Origin: Massilia sp. BJB1822
GTDB taxonomy: Bacteria; Pseudomonadota; Gammaproteobacteria; Burkholderiales; Burkholderiaceae_D
NCBI RefSeq assembly: GCF_013369485.1
Contig: NZ_JABWEB010000004.1
Location: 310,001 to 374,000, forward strand
Length of the DNA: 64,000 bases
Reading direction: 5' to 3'
Within the stretch, counting starts at the first letter, position 1. The number at the start of each line of letters is the position of its first letter. Positions 45,541 through 53,070 of the stretch are shown piece after piece. The notes below the pieces were generated by a model that worked only from the letters and a program-made list of their open reading frames with translations, made no database searches and had not been told where the DNA came from. The position numbers and the translations under genes are program-made.

Positions 45541-46002
45541 ATGCGTAATTTCGACCTGACTCCCCTGTATCGCAGCGCTATCGGTTTCGACCGCCTGGCC
45601 CAAATGCTGAACGACGCCCAGCGCACCGATTCGCAACCCAGCTACCCTCCCTACAATATCGAACTGGTAACGGAAGACCAGTACCGTATCGTGATGGCGC
45701 TGGCCGGCTTCGACCGCAGCGAGATCGATATCACCACCGAACGCGAATCGCTGCACATCGTCGGCCGCAAACAGCGCGACGGGGCGGAGCGCACCTATCT
45801 GCACCGCGGCATCGCCGCCCGCGATTTCGAGCAGCGCTTCCAGCTGGCCAACCACGTGAAAGTGACCGGCGCCTCCTTCAAGGACGGCATGCTCACCATT
45901 GAACTGGTGCGCGAAATTCCGGAAGCGCTGAAACCGCGCAAAATCGCCATCGACGGCGTGAACGCCAACGTGGAAGTCCTGGAACAACGCCAGGCAGCGT
46001 AA
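45541..46002 (+). CDS. Hsp20/IbpA-type small heat-shock protein
   Basis: A 153-residue small heat-shock protein that holds unfolding proteins. It matches IbpA: M-R-N-F-D-L-T-P-L-Y-R-S-A-I-G-F-D-R-L at the N-terminus, an alpha-crystallin domain at about 40-130 (N-I-E-L-V-T-E-D-Q-Y and F-Q-L-A-N-H-V-K-V), and the C-terminal K-P-R-K-I-A-I anchor like L-x-I. The ATG at 45541 is preceded by AAAAGGA. A sigma-32-like promoter is in front and a strong terminator follows. Confidence 0.95.
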   Translation: MRNFDLTPLYRSAIGFDRLAQMLNDAQRTDSQPSYPPYNIELVTEDQYRIVMALAGFDRSEIDITTERESLHIVGRKQRDGAERTYLHRGIAARDFEQRFQLANHVKVTGASFKDGMLTIELVREIPEALKPRKIAIDGVNANVEVLEQRQAA

Positions 46003-46027
46003 GGCTTAACAGCCCTTAGCAGCAAGC

Positions 46028-46049
46028 AAAGGCCGGTCTTCCGGCCTTT
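46028..46049 (+). terminator. Terminator after the Hsp20 gene
   Basis: AAAGGCCGG-TCTT-CCGGCCTTT stem-loop followed by CTGC; short T run inside the arm. Confidence 0.7.
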
Positions 46050-46183
46050 CTGCATTGCGTGCCGCCGTTTCGGCTTTTGTGACGGGCTTTTCGGGGTTTT
46101 CGCGCTGCGCATCATTAAGCGGCGCCTAAGACTGATGGCCCATATTGGTAACATCTAAACTTCAATCACCAAGGAGTGCGGAA

Positions 46184-47677
46184 ATGCGCAAAACTCTTCT
46201 CGGATCGATGACTACCAAACGACTGATTCTGGCCCTGACTGCTGCCGGCATCCTCGGCGCAGGCGCCGCCATTGCCGTACAACAGAACGCGGCGCACCAG
46301 GCTGCAGCGCCCGTGCCCGCCGTGAATGCCGCTGCCGGCGCTCCCGCTCCCGTGCCTGCGCCCATGATCGCGCTGCCGGATTTCAGCGTGATTGCCTCGC
46401 GCAACGGCCCGGCCGTGGTGAACATCAGCGTCACCGGCAGCACCAAGGCATCGTATGAGGGACGCGGCGAACCGTTCACCGACGATCCCTTCTTTGAATT
46501 CTTCCGCCGCTTCCAGGGGCCGCAGCAGCGCGGCCAGCGCGATGTGCCCAGCCATGGCGTCGGTTCAGGCTTTATCGTCAGCGCCGACGGCACCATCCTG
46601 ACCAATGCCCACGTGGTGCGCGATGCGCGCGAAGTGACGGTGAAGCTGACCGACCGCCGCGAATTCCGCGCCAAGGTGCTCGGTTCCGATCCGAAAACCG
46701 ATGTGGCCGTGCTGAAGATCGATGCGAAAAATCTGCCGGTGGTGCCGCTGGGCCGCTCGACCGAATTGAAAGTGGGCGAGTGGGTGCTGGCCATCGGTTC
46801 GCCGTTCGGCCTGGAAAGCACCGTGACCGCTGGCGTGGTGAGCGCCAAGGGCCGCTCCCTGCCGGACGACAGCAATGTGCCTTTCATCCAGACCGACGTG
46901 GCGATCAATCCCGGTAATTCGGGTGGTCCGCTGTTCAATACGCGCGGCGAGGTGGTGGGCATCAACTCGCAGATTTATAGCCAAAGCGGCGGCTACCAGG
47001 GCCTGTCCTTCGCCATTCCTATCGACGTGGCGAACAAGATCAAGGACCAGATCGTCGCCACCGGCAAGGTGGTGCACGCCAAACTGGGCGTGACCGTGCA
47101 GGAAGTGAACCAGGGCTTTGCCGATTCTTTCAACCTGGCCACGCCGGAAGGCGCGCTGGTGTCGAATGTGGAGTCGGGCAGCGCGGCCGAGAAAGCCGGC
47201 TTGAAAGCCGGTGACGTGATCCGCAAAATGAATGGCCAGAAAATCGTCTCTTCGGGCGACCTGCCGGCCATGGTCTCGCTGGCCGCGCCTGGCGACAAGA
47301 TCAAGCTGGAAGTGTGGCGCCAGGGTAAGGCCGTGGAACTGAACGGCGAATTGGGCAACGCTTCCGAACGCAATGCCCTGGCGGCACGCGATAATGGCGG
47401 CGATAGCGGCAAGCTGCGTCTGGGCCTGGCCCTGCGCCAGCTCGATCCGCTGGAGCGCCGTCAATCCGGCCTGCCTTCCGGTCTGCTGATCGAGGATGCG
47501 GGCGGCGCGGCGGCCAATGCCGGCGTGCAGCCGGGCGACGTGCTGCTGTCGGTGAATGGCCGCGCGGTGAACAGCATCGAGCAGGTGCGCGATGTGGTGT
47601 CCAAATCGGACAAGTCGGTGGCCCTGCTGATTCAGCGCGGCGGCGACCGCATCTTCATCCCGGTGCGCCTGGGTTAA
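46184..47677 (+). CDS. DegP/DegQ-family serine endoprotease with two PDZ domains
   Basis: A 497-residue periplasmic HtrA protease. AAGGAG at 46171-46176 sets the start at 46184. An N-terminal membrane/signal segment covers residues about 12-35. The triad is visible: His in T-N-A-H-V-V, Asp in K-T-D-V-A-V-L, Ser in P-G-N-S-G-G-P-L. Two PDZ domains follow (about 300-390 and 410-495). It degrades misfolded envelope proteins. A two-component system follows 45 bases downstream, a combination often used for envelope-stress control. Confidence 0.95.
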   Translation: MRKTLLGSMTTKRLILALTAAGILGAGAAIAVQQNAAHQAAAPVPAVNAAAGAPAPVPAPMIALPDFSVIASRNGPAVVNISVTGSTKASYEGRGEPFTDDPFFEFFRRFQGPQQRGQRDVPSHGVGSGFIVSADGTILTNAHVVRDAREVTVKLTDRREFRAKVLGSDPKTDVAVLKIDAKNLPVVPLGRSTELKVGEWVLAIGSPFGLESTVTAGVVSAKGRSLPDDSNVPFIQTDVAINPGNSGGPLFNTRGEVVGINSQIYSQSGGYQGLSFAIPIDVANKIKDQIVATGKVVHAKLGVTVQEVNQGFADSFNLATPEGALVSNVESGSAAEKAGLKAGDVIRKMNGQKIVSSGDLPAMVSLAAPGDKIKLEVWRQGKAVELNGELGNASERNALAARDNGGDSGKLRLGLALRQLDPLERRQSGLPSGLLIEDAGGAAANAGVQPGDVLLSVNGRAVNSIEQVRDVVSKSDKSVALLIQRGGDRIFIPVRLG

Positions 47678-47722
47678 GATGGATGCCGGTGAGAGGCAGT
47701 ATAAAAAAGAAAGGACAAAACA

Positions 47723-48382
47723 ATGCGGCTTCTGCTGGTTGAAGACGATACGATGATCGGTGAAGTGGTGCTCGACTTGTTGCGTGCCGAGCACTACGCC
47801 GTGGACTGGGTCAAGGACGGCGATATGGCCGACACGGCCCTGCAGACCCAGACCTACGATCTGGTGCTGCTCGACCTGGGCCTGCCGCGCAAGGATGGCC
47901 TGGAAGTGCTGCGCTCCATGCGCTTGCGCAAGGAGTTGACTCCGGTGCTGGTGGCGACCGCGCGCGATGCGGTCGACCAGCGCATCGCTGGCCTGGATGC
48001 GGGTGCCGACGATTATGTGCTCAAGCCCTACGATCTGGACGAGCTGCTGGCGCGCATCCGCGCCTTGCTGCGCCGCGCCGCCGGCCGCGCCGAGCCGGTG
48101 TTCGAGCACAAGGGGGTGTCGATCAATCCGCAGACGCGGGAAGTGATCGCCAACGGCCAGCCGGTGAACCTGTCCGCCCGCGAATGGGCGGTGCTGGAGG
48201 CGCTGATCGCGCGTCCCGGCATCGTGCTGTCGCGCGCCCAGCTGGAGGAAAAGCTGTACAGCTGGAAGGATGAGGTCAACAGCAATGCCGTGGAAGTGTA
48301 TATCCACGGCCTGCGCAAAAAGCTGGGCAGCGAACTGATTCAAAACGTGCGTGGCCTCGGCTATATGGTGCCCAAGCTATGA
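47723..48382 (+). CDS. OmpR-family response regulator
   Basis: A 219-residue regulator of the QseB/PmrA/TctD type. The receiver has D-D-T-M acidic pocket, phosphoacceptor in L-L-D-L-G-L-P, and the lysine in L-K-P-Y. The C-terminal winged helix (about 125-215) shows L-S-A-R-E-W-A-V-L-E and V-Y-I-H-G-L-R-K-K-L. Its stop overlaps the kinase start (ATGA). It probably controls envelope or outer-membrane genes, but the regulon is unknown. It follows the DegQ-type protease gene by 45 bases. Confidence 0.96.
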   Translation: MRLLLVEDDTMIGEVVLDLLRAEHYAVDWVKDGDMADTALQTQTYDLVLLDLGLPRKDGLEVLRSMRLRKELTPVLVATARDAVDQRIAGLDAGADDYVLKPYDLDELLARIRALLRRAAGRAEPVFEHKGVSINPQTREVIANGQPVNLSAREWAVLEALIARPGIVLSRAQLEEKLYSWKDEVNSNAVEVYIHGLRKKLGSELIQNVRGLGYMVPKL

Positions 48383-49722
48383 AGGGTGTGCCTCGGGTTT
48401 CGGTGACGCACTCGCTGCGTGGCCGTCTACTGTGGTTCCTGCTGGCCGCCATCACCATGGCGGCCATAGCCCAGGCCATGATCGCCTACCGCAGCGCCCT
48501 GAACGACGCCGACCAGATCTTCGACTACCACATGCAGCAGATGGCGCTCTCGCTGCGCTCCGGCGCGCCGCTGGCGAATGCCGGCAGCACCAATGCCGAT
48601 CCGGGCAACGATGAGATGGTGGTGCAGGTGTGGACGCCGGACGGCATCCAGGTGTTCCGCTCCATCTCTCGCGCCGAGCTGCCGCAGCGCGCCGTGCTGG
48701 GTTTCTCGAATGTGCGCGCCAATGGCACGACTTACCGCGTGTTCTCGGTGCAGACCAGTAATCAGACGGTGCAGATTGCCCAGGATATGGCTGTGCGCAA
48801 GCGCATGGCCGGCAGCCTGGCCCTGCGCACCGTGGGGCCGATTGCCTTGATGGCGCCCGTGCTGATGCTGATTGTGTGGTGGGTGGTCAGCGGTTCGCTG
48901 GCGCCGGTGGCGCGCGTGCGCCGCCAGGTCGCGGCGCGCCAGGCCGACGATCTGTCGCCCGTCTCCGAAGCCGATCTGCCGGACGAGGTGCGGCCGCTGG
49001 TGCAGGAATTGAACCTGCTGTTCAGCCGCGTGCGCACCGCCTTCGACGCCCAGCAGCACTTTGTGGCCGATGCGGCGCACGAGCTGCGTTCGCCGCTGGC
49101 GGCCCTGAAATTGCAGGTGCTGAGCCTGGAGCGCGCCGAGGATGAGGGAGCGCGTAAGGTGGCGGTGTCGCGCCTGAGCGCCGGCATTGAGCGCGCCACA
49201 CGCCTGGTGGAGCAGTTGCTGGTGCTGGCGCGCCAGGAGGCGGCCGAAGCGAAGCTGCAGCCGGTCGAACTGGGCGAGCTGGCGAAACGCACCCTGGGCG
49301 ATATGGCCGGTGCGGCGGCGCAGCGCAATATCGATCTGGGCCTGTTCCATGCCGATGAGGCCAGCGTCTCCGGCCAGTCCGACGCGCTGCTCATCATGCT
49401 GCGCAATCTGGTGGACAACGCCATCAAGTACACGCCGTCCGGCGGCACGGTGGACGTGGAAGTGCGCAAGAACGAGAAGAGCGTCACGCTGGCCGTGGAA
49501 GACAGCGGCCCCGGTATTTCGCCGGAAGAGCGCGAACGCGTCTTCAGCCGCTTCTACCGCGTGCCGGGCAGCACGGCCAGCGGCAGCGGCCTGGGTCTGG
49601 CCATCATCAAGTCCATCGCCGAACGCCATGGCGCCACCCTGGCGCTGGAGCAGTCGGCGCGCCTGGGCGGTCTGCGCGTGAAAATCGACTTTCCCGAGAC
49701 CCGTAAAGCCGCCGCCAGCTAA
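48379..49722 (+). CDS. Sensor histidine kinase (QseC/PmrB-like)
   Basis: A 447-residue transmembrane kinase partnered with the preceding regulator. Membrane segments at about 12-32 and 152-175 flank a periplasmic sensor of about 120 residues. A HAMP-like linker follows, then HisKA with H-E-L-R-S-P-L-A-A-L at about residue 235, N-box N-L-V-D-N-A-I-K-Y, G1 D-S-G-P-G-I, F-box F-S-R-F-Y-R and G2 G-S-G-L-G-L-A-I. All catalytic blocks are intact. Signal is unknown. Confidence 0.96.
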   Translation: MKGVPRVSVTHSLRGRLLWFLLAAITMAAIAQAMIAYRSALNDADQIFDYHMQQMALSLRSGAPLANAGSTNADPGNDEMVVQVWTPDGIQVFRSISRAELPQRAVLGFSNVRANGTTYRVFSVQTSNQTVQIAQDMAVRKRMAGSLALRTVGPIALMAPVLMLIVWWVVSGSLAPVARVRRQVAARQADDLSPVSEADLPDEVRPLVQELNLLFSRVRTAFDAQQHFVADAAHELRSPLAALKLQVLSLERAEDEGARKVAVSRLSAGIERATRLVEQLLVLARQEAAEAKLQPVELGELAKRTLGDMAGAAAQRNIDLGLFHADEASVSGQSDALLIMLRNLVDNAIKYTPSGGTVDVEVRKNEKSVTLAVEDSGPGISPEERERVFSRFYRVPGSTASGSGLGLAIIKSIAERHGATLALEQSARLGGLRVKIDFPETRKAAAS

Positions 49723-49755
49723 AATATCGCTTTTGACAACGCGTCGGAGCGGCGA

Positions 49756-50895
49756 ATGAAGAAAATCGGTTTTTCGGGCACCCTCGATCCGATCACCAAC
49801 GGCCATATGTGGGTGATCGGCGAAGCCCGTTCGATTGCTGATGAAGTGGTGGTCTTCCTGTCAGAGAACTCAACCAAGCAGCCCAAGTTCTCGGCCGAGG
49901 AACGCCGCGCCATCGTGCTGGAAAGCTGCCGGGAACGCGGCTGGGACGATGTGCAGGTGCAGATCGTGAAAAGCGACTACACGGCGCGCGTGGCGCGCAA
50001 GCACGGCGCCGAGTATCTGATCCGCGGCATCCGCACCACCGCCGATTTCGATTACGAGAACCTGATCCAGCAAACCAATGTGGAAGTGATCGGCGGCGCC
50101 AAGACCATCTTCGTGATGCCGCCGCGCGACCTGGGTTCGGTCAGCTCCAGTTTTGTCAAGGCGCTGGAAGGACCGGTGGGCTGGAACTGGACCATGAAGA
50201 AATTCGTGCCCGGTCCCGCCTACCGCGCCTGGATTCTGAGCTGGCTGCGCAAGGAGTGGGATGGGCTGTGGCAGCGCTGCGATGCCGATGCGGCGCGCCA
50301 GGCGCATATCGACCAGTGGTTCGAGCGCCTGACCGGCGCCGCGGCCTACGGCGGCACCAATCGCCACTACCACAACCTCGATCATCTGGTGCATGGCCTG
50401 GCCGAAATCCGCGCCTGGAACGCCAATGTGCAGCCGGCGCGCGCCGATGCCGATGCGGTGCGCGCGGCCTTCTGGTTCCATGACGCCATCTATGAACACG
50501 AGGCGGGAAGCTCCGTCTCGAACGAGGAGGCCAGCGCCCAGTTGTGGCTGGGAAGCGGCCTGGCCGGCGATGCGGCCATGGCCGATACGGTGGCGCTACT
50601 GATACGCGCCACCGACCATTTCCAGGGCGCGTCCATCAGCCATCCCTTGAAGGACGCCATGCTCAGCGTCGATCTGGCCATCCTGGGCCAGGACGACGAG
50701 GTGTACCGCAGCTATGCGCGCGGCATCCGCGCCGAATACGCCCATGTGGAAGAAGACCATTACCGCAGCCAGCGCGGACAGGTGCTGGCCTACCTGCGCG
50801 GCAAGGCGGAAACGGGCAGCTTGTTCGGCGATGCCTATTTCGCCGAGCAGTACAGCGAGCAGGCCATCGCCAATATGAATGGCGAGCTGGCCTGA
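49756..50895 (+). CDS. Fusion of phosphopantetheine adenylyltransferase (CoaD-like) and HD phosphohydrolase
   Basis: A 379-residue protein that joins two enzymes in one frame. Residues 1 to about 160 match CoaD: G-T-L-D-P-I-T-N-G-H (nucleotidyl-transfer loop with the histidine), the lysine in T-K-Q-P-K-F, I-R-G-I-R-T-T-A-D-F-D-Y-E and V-S-S-S-F-V-K. From about 175 to the end it matches the predicted metal-dependent HD superfamily (COG4339): R-H-Y-H-N-L-D-H, W-F-H-D-A-I-Y-E, N-E-E-A-S-A and D-L-A-I-L-G, so all usual metal ligands seem present. The GGAG site is placed correctly for the ATG at 49756. CoaD makes dephospho-CoA from phosphopantetheine; the HD half has no established substrate. A separate housekeeping coaD may exist elsewhere. 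Confidence 0.9.
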   Translation: MKKIGFSGTLDPITNGHMWVIGEARSIADEVVVFLSENSTKQPKFSAEERRAIVLESCRERGWDDVQVQIVKSDYTARVARKHGAEYLIRGIRTTADFDYENLIQQTNVEVIGGAKTIFVMPPRDLGSVSSSFVKALEGPVGWNWTMKKFVPGPAYRAWILSWLRKEWDGLWQRCDADAARQAHIDQWFERLTGAAAYGGTNRHYHNLDHLVHGLAEIRAWNANVQPARADADAVRAAFWFHDAIYEHEAGSSVSNEEASAQLWLGSGLAGDAAMADTVALLIRATDHFQGASISHPLKDAMLSVDLAILGQDDEVYRSYARGIRAEYAHVEEDHYRSQRGQVLAYLRGKAETGSLFGDAYFAEQYSEQAIANMNGELA

Positions 50896-50914
50896 CTGCA
50901 AGGCTGATCCCCGT

Positions 50915-51079
50915 TCAAGGCGCCAGCGGCAGCGTAAGTTCCAGGCGCAGGCCGTGCGCTCCTGCCTGGATGGCAGGGAGGGGCAGTGGGGCGGCGGCTA
51001 TGCGCGCCATTTGAGCATACGCGCGCAGGTGGCAGTCAGCGAACGTTATCTGCCCGCATTGCGCGGGCTGTTCGGCTAA
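50915..51079. other. Possible gene remnants
   Basis: The 187-base gap between the fusion gene and the chemoreceptor holds short coding-like tails. On the minus strand near 50970-50915 the sequence G-L-R-L-E-L-T-L-P-L-A-P then stop resembles the C-terminus of a histidine kinase. On the plus strand, V-A-V-S-E-R-Y-L-P-A-L-R then stop at 51079 resembles the end of a LytTR response regulator. They may be scars of deleted genes; resemblance is short, so this is tentative. Confidence 0.3.
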
Positions 51080-51082
51080 GAA

Positions 51083-52804
51083 TCAGAACTCTTCCCACTC
51101 GTCGGCGCTGGCCTTGGCAGCGGCCTTCGGCTGTGACGCAGGCTTGCGCGAAAGCTGTGGGCGCAGCAGCGGTTCGGCCGGTTTCAGCACCACCGAGGCT
51201 GCGCTCCTTGGCGCGGCAGTCTTGGCAGCGGCCGGTGCGCGCGCGGCAGTCGCGCTGGCGTCCAGGCGGAATACGCCCACCAGCTCCGCCAGACGCGATG
51301 CCTGTTCCTGCAGCGAGGTGGCAGCGGCGGCGGCTTCCTCCACCAGCGCGGCATTCTGCTGGGTGACGGAATCCATCTCCGCCACGGCACCGTTGATCTG
51401 TTCGATGCCCGCTTCCTGTTCGTGGCTGGCGTTGGTGATTTCGCCCATGATATTGGTGACGCGCTGCACGCTGTCCACGATTTCGCCCATGGTGGCGCCG
51501 GCTTGATCGACCAGTTGCGCGCCGGCGTTGACCTTCTCCACCGAGTCGCCGATCAGTTCCTTGATCTCCTTGGCCGCGCCGGCCGAGCGCTGCGCCAGAT
51601 TGCGCACCTCGGAGGCCACCACGGCAAAGCCGCGGCCCTGCTCGCCGGCGCGGGCCGCTTCCACCGCCGCGTTCAGCGCCAGGATATTGGTCTGGAAGGC
51701 GATGCCGTCGATCACGCCGATGATGTCGGAAATCTTGCGCGAGGATTCGTTGATCGCGCTCATGGTATCGACCACCTGCGACACCACGGCGCCGCCGCGC
51801 ACGGCCACGCTCGATGCCGACTGCGCCAGCTCATTAGCCTGGCGCGCCGAGTCGGTGTTCTGCTTGACGGTGGAGGTCAGTTCTTCCATCGACGATGCGG
51901 TTTCTTCCAGCGAACCGGCTTGCTGCTCGGTGCGCGCCGACAGGTCCAGATTGCCGGCCGCGATCTGGGCCGAGGCGGTAGCGATGGAATCGGTGCCGAG
52001 GCGCACCTCGCCCACGATCTGGGCCAGGCTGTCGCGCATGCCGCGAATGGCGTACAGCAGGCTGCTCTTGTCGCCATCCTTGATGTCGATGCGCACGGCC
52101 AGGTCGCCGGCTGCGATCTGGCGCGCGATCCCGCTGGCGTATTCCGGCTCGCCGCCCAGCTGCTTGAGCAGGCTGCGCGTGATGATCCAGGCGGCGGCAA
52201 TGCCGGCAACCAGAGCCAGTGCGCCCATGATGATCATGGTCAGACGGCCGCTGGTATAAGCGTCTTCCGCATTCTGGCGGCCAAGTTCGATCACGCTGCT
52301 CTGGTGCTTGATCAGGGCACCGATAGCGTCCATATAGGCCAGCTGCGAGGCGCGCATATTTTCCAGCATGGATTTCACGGCTTCGTCGCGCTGGCCGGCT
52401 TCCTGCAGGCGGATCACCTCATCCAGCGCCGTGTCATAGGTTTTGCGGGCCGACTGCATGGCGGCCAGCAAGCCCTTGCCCTTGTCGGACTTGATCAGCG
52501 GCGTCAGACGGCCGTAGGCTTCTTCGATTTCCTTACGTTTGGCCTGCACGGTGGCGATTTCCTTGGCGGCCAGCGCGGTGTCGGAGATCAGCAGGGAGTT
52601 GCGCAGCGAGCGGGCGATCTTGTTATTCAGGTCGAGAATGCTCTGCGCTTCCAGCACCTTGGGGTACTGTTCGCGCACGATGATGTCCATATTCTCGTTC
52701 ATATCGGCCATGCGGCTGATGCTCAACAGGGTTGCAAACGCCAGCATCAACAGGACTGCGGCAAAACCCAACGTTAATGTGGTGCCTACTTTCAGTTTGT
52801 TCAT
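51083..52804 (-). CDS. Methyl-accepting chemotaxis protein with C-terminal W-x-x-F tether
   Basis: A 573-residue chemoreceptor. Membrane segments at about 9-30 and 190-210, periplasmic four-helix-bundle domain between them (M-A-D-M-N-E-N-M start is typical of 4HB_MCP), then HAMP and the signalling coiled coil with an intact hairpin tip. The C-terminus is D-E-W-E-E-F, like the receptor at 1677-3446, so both should tether the methylation enzymes. The Ala/Lys/Pro linker is shorter (about 50 residues). Ligand unknown. It has its own AT-rich upstream region of 266 bases. Confidence 0.95.
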   Translation of the reverse strand: MNKLKVGTTLTLGFAAVLLMLAFATLLSISRMADMNENMDIIVREQYPKVLEAQSILDLNNKIARSLRNSLLISDTALAAKEIATVQAKRKEIEEAYGRLTPLIKSDKGKGLLAAMQSARKTYDTALDEVIRLQEAGQRDEAVKSMLENMRASQLAYMDAIGALIKHQSSVIELGRQNAEDAYTSGRLTMIIMGALALVAGIAAAWIITRSLLKQLGGEPEYASGIARQIAAGDLAVRIDIKDGDKSSLLYAIRGMRDSLAQIVGEVRLGTDSIATASAQIAAGNLDLSARTEQQAGSLEETASSMEELTSTVKQNTDSARQANELAQSASSVAVRGGAVVSQVVDTMSAINESSRKISDIIGVIDGIAFQTNILALNAAVEAARAGEQGRGFAVVASEVRNLAQRSAGAAKEIKELIGDSVEKVNAGAQLVDQAGATMGEIVDSVQRVTNIMGEITNASHEQEAGIEQINGAVAEMDSVTQQNAALVEEAAAAATSLQEQASRLAELVGVFRLDASATAARAPAAAKTAAPRSAASVVLKPAEPLLRPQLSRKPASQPKAAAKASADEWEEF

Positions 52805-53038
52805 AGGTTGCTGCTCCGCTTCTTCAGATGTGTGTCAGCCTGCCGCGGACGGCATGGCATAGGCAAGGATTAGGCCTGAGGGAGGAAGTCGGGGGCCGCG
52901 GGGTTTGGGCGGCCGTCCACTTAAATTAGTGTAACTATTGCTTAAGAAATATGGCCGCACTATAGCGCCAAATTTGCTTTAAAGCAATAATTTACTTGCA
53001 ATAATGTAGTGTCTTGCTCGGGTTTACTGCGGAGAAGA

Positions 53039-53060
53039 GGAGGCTGCGGGCGCAGCCTCC
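53039..53060 (-). terminator. Stem-loop after the heme-type TonB receptor gene
   Basis: GGAGGCTGCG / CGCAGCCTCC with a two-base loop just past the receptor stop codon; no long T-tract. Confidence 0.55.
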
Positions 53061-53070
53061 GGCGGGAAGC

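Noticed and set aside
52805..53070. AT-rich 266-base gap upstream of the second chemoreceptor, examined for a flagellar-type promoter
   Set aside because: No convincing TAAA/GCCGATAA pair was found; it holds only general AT-rich promoter-like sequence and the stem-loop at 53039-53060.
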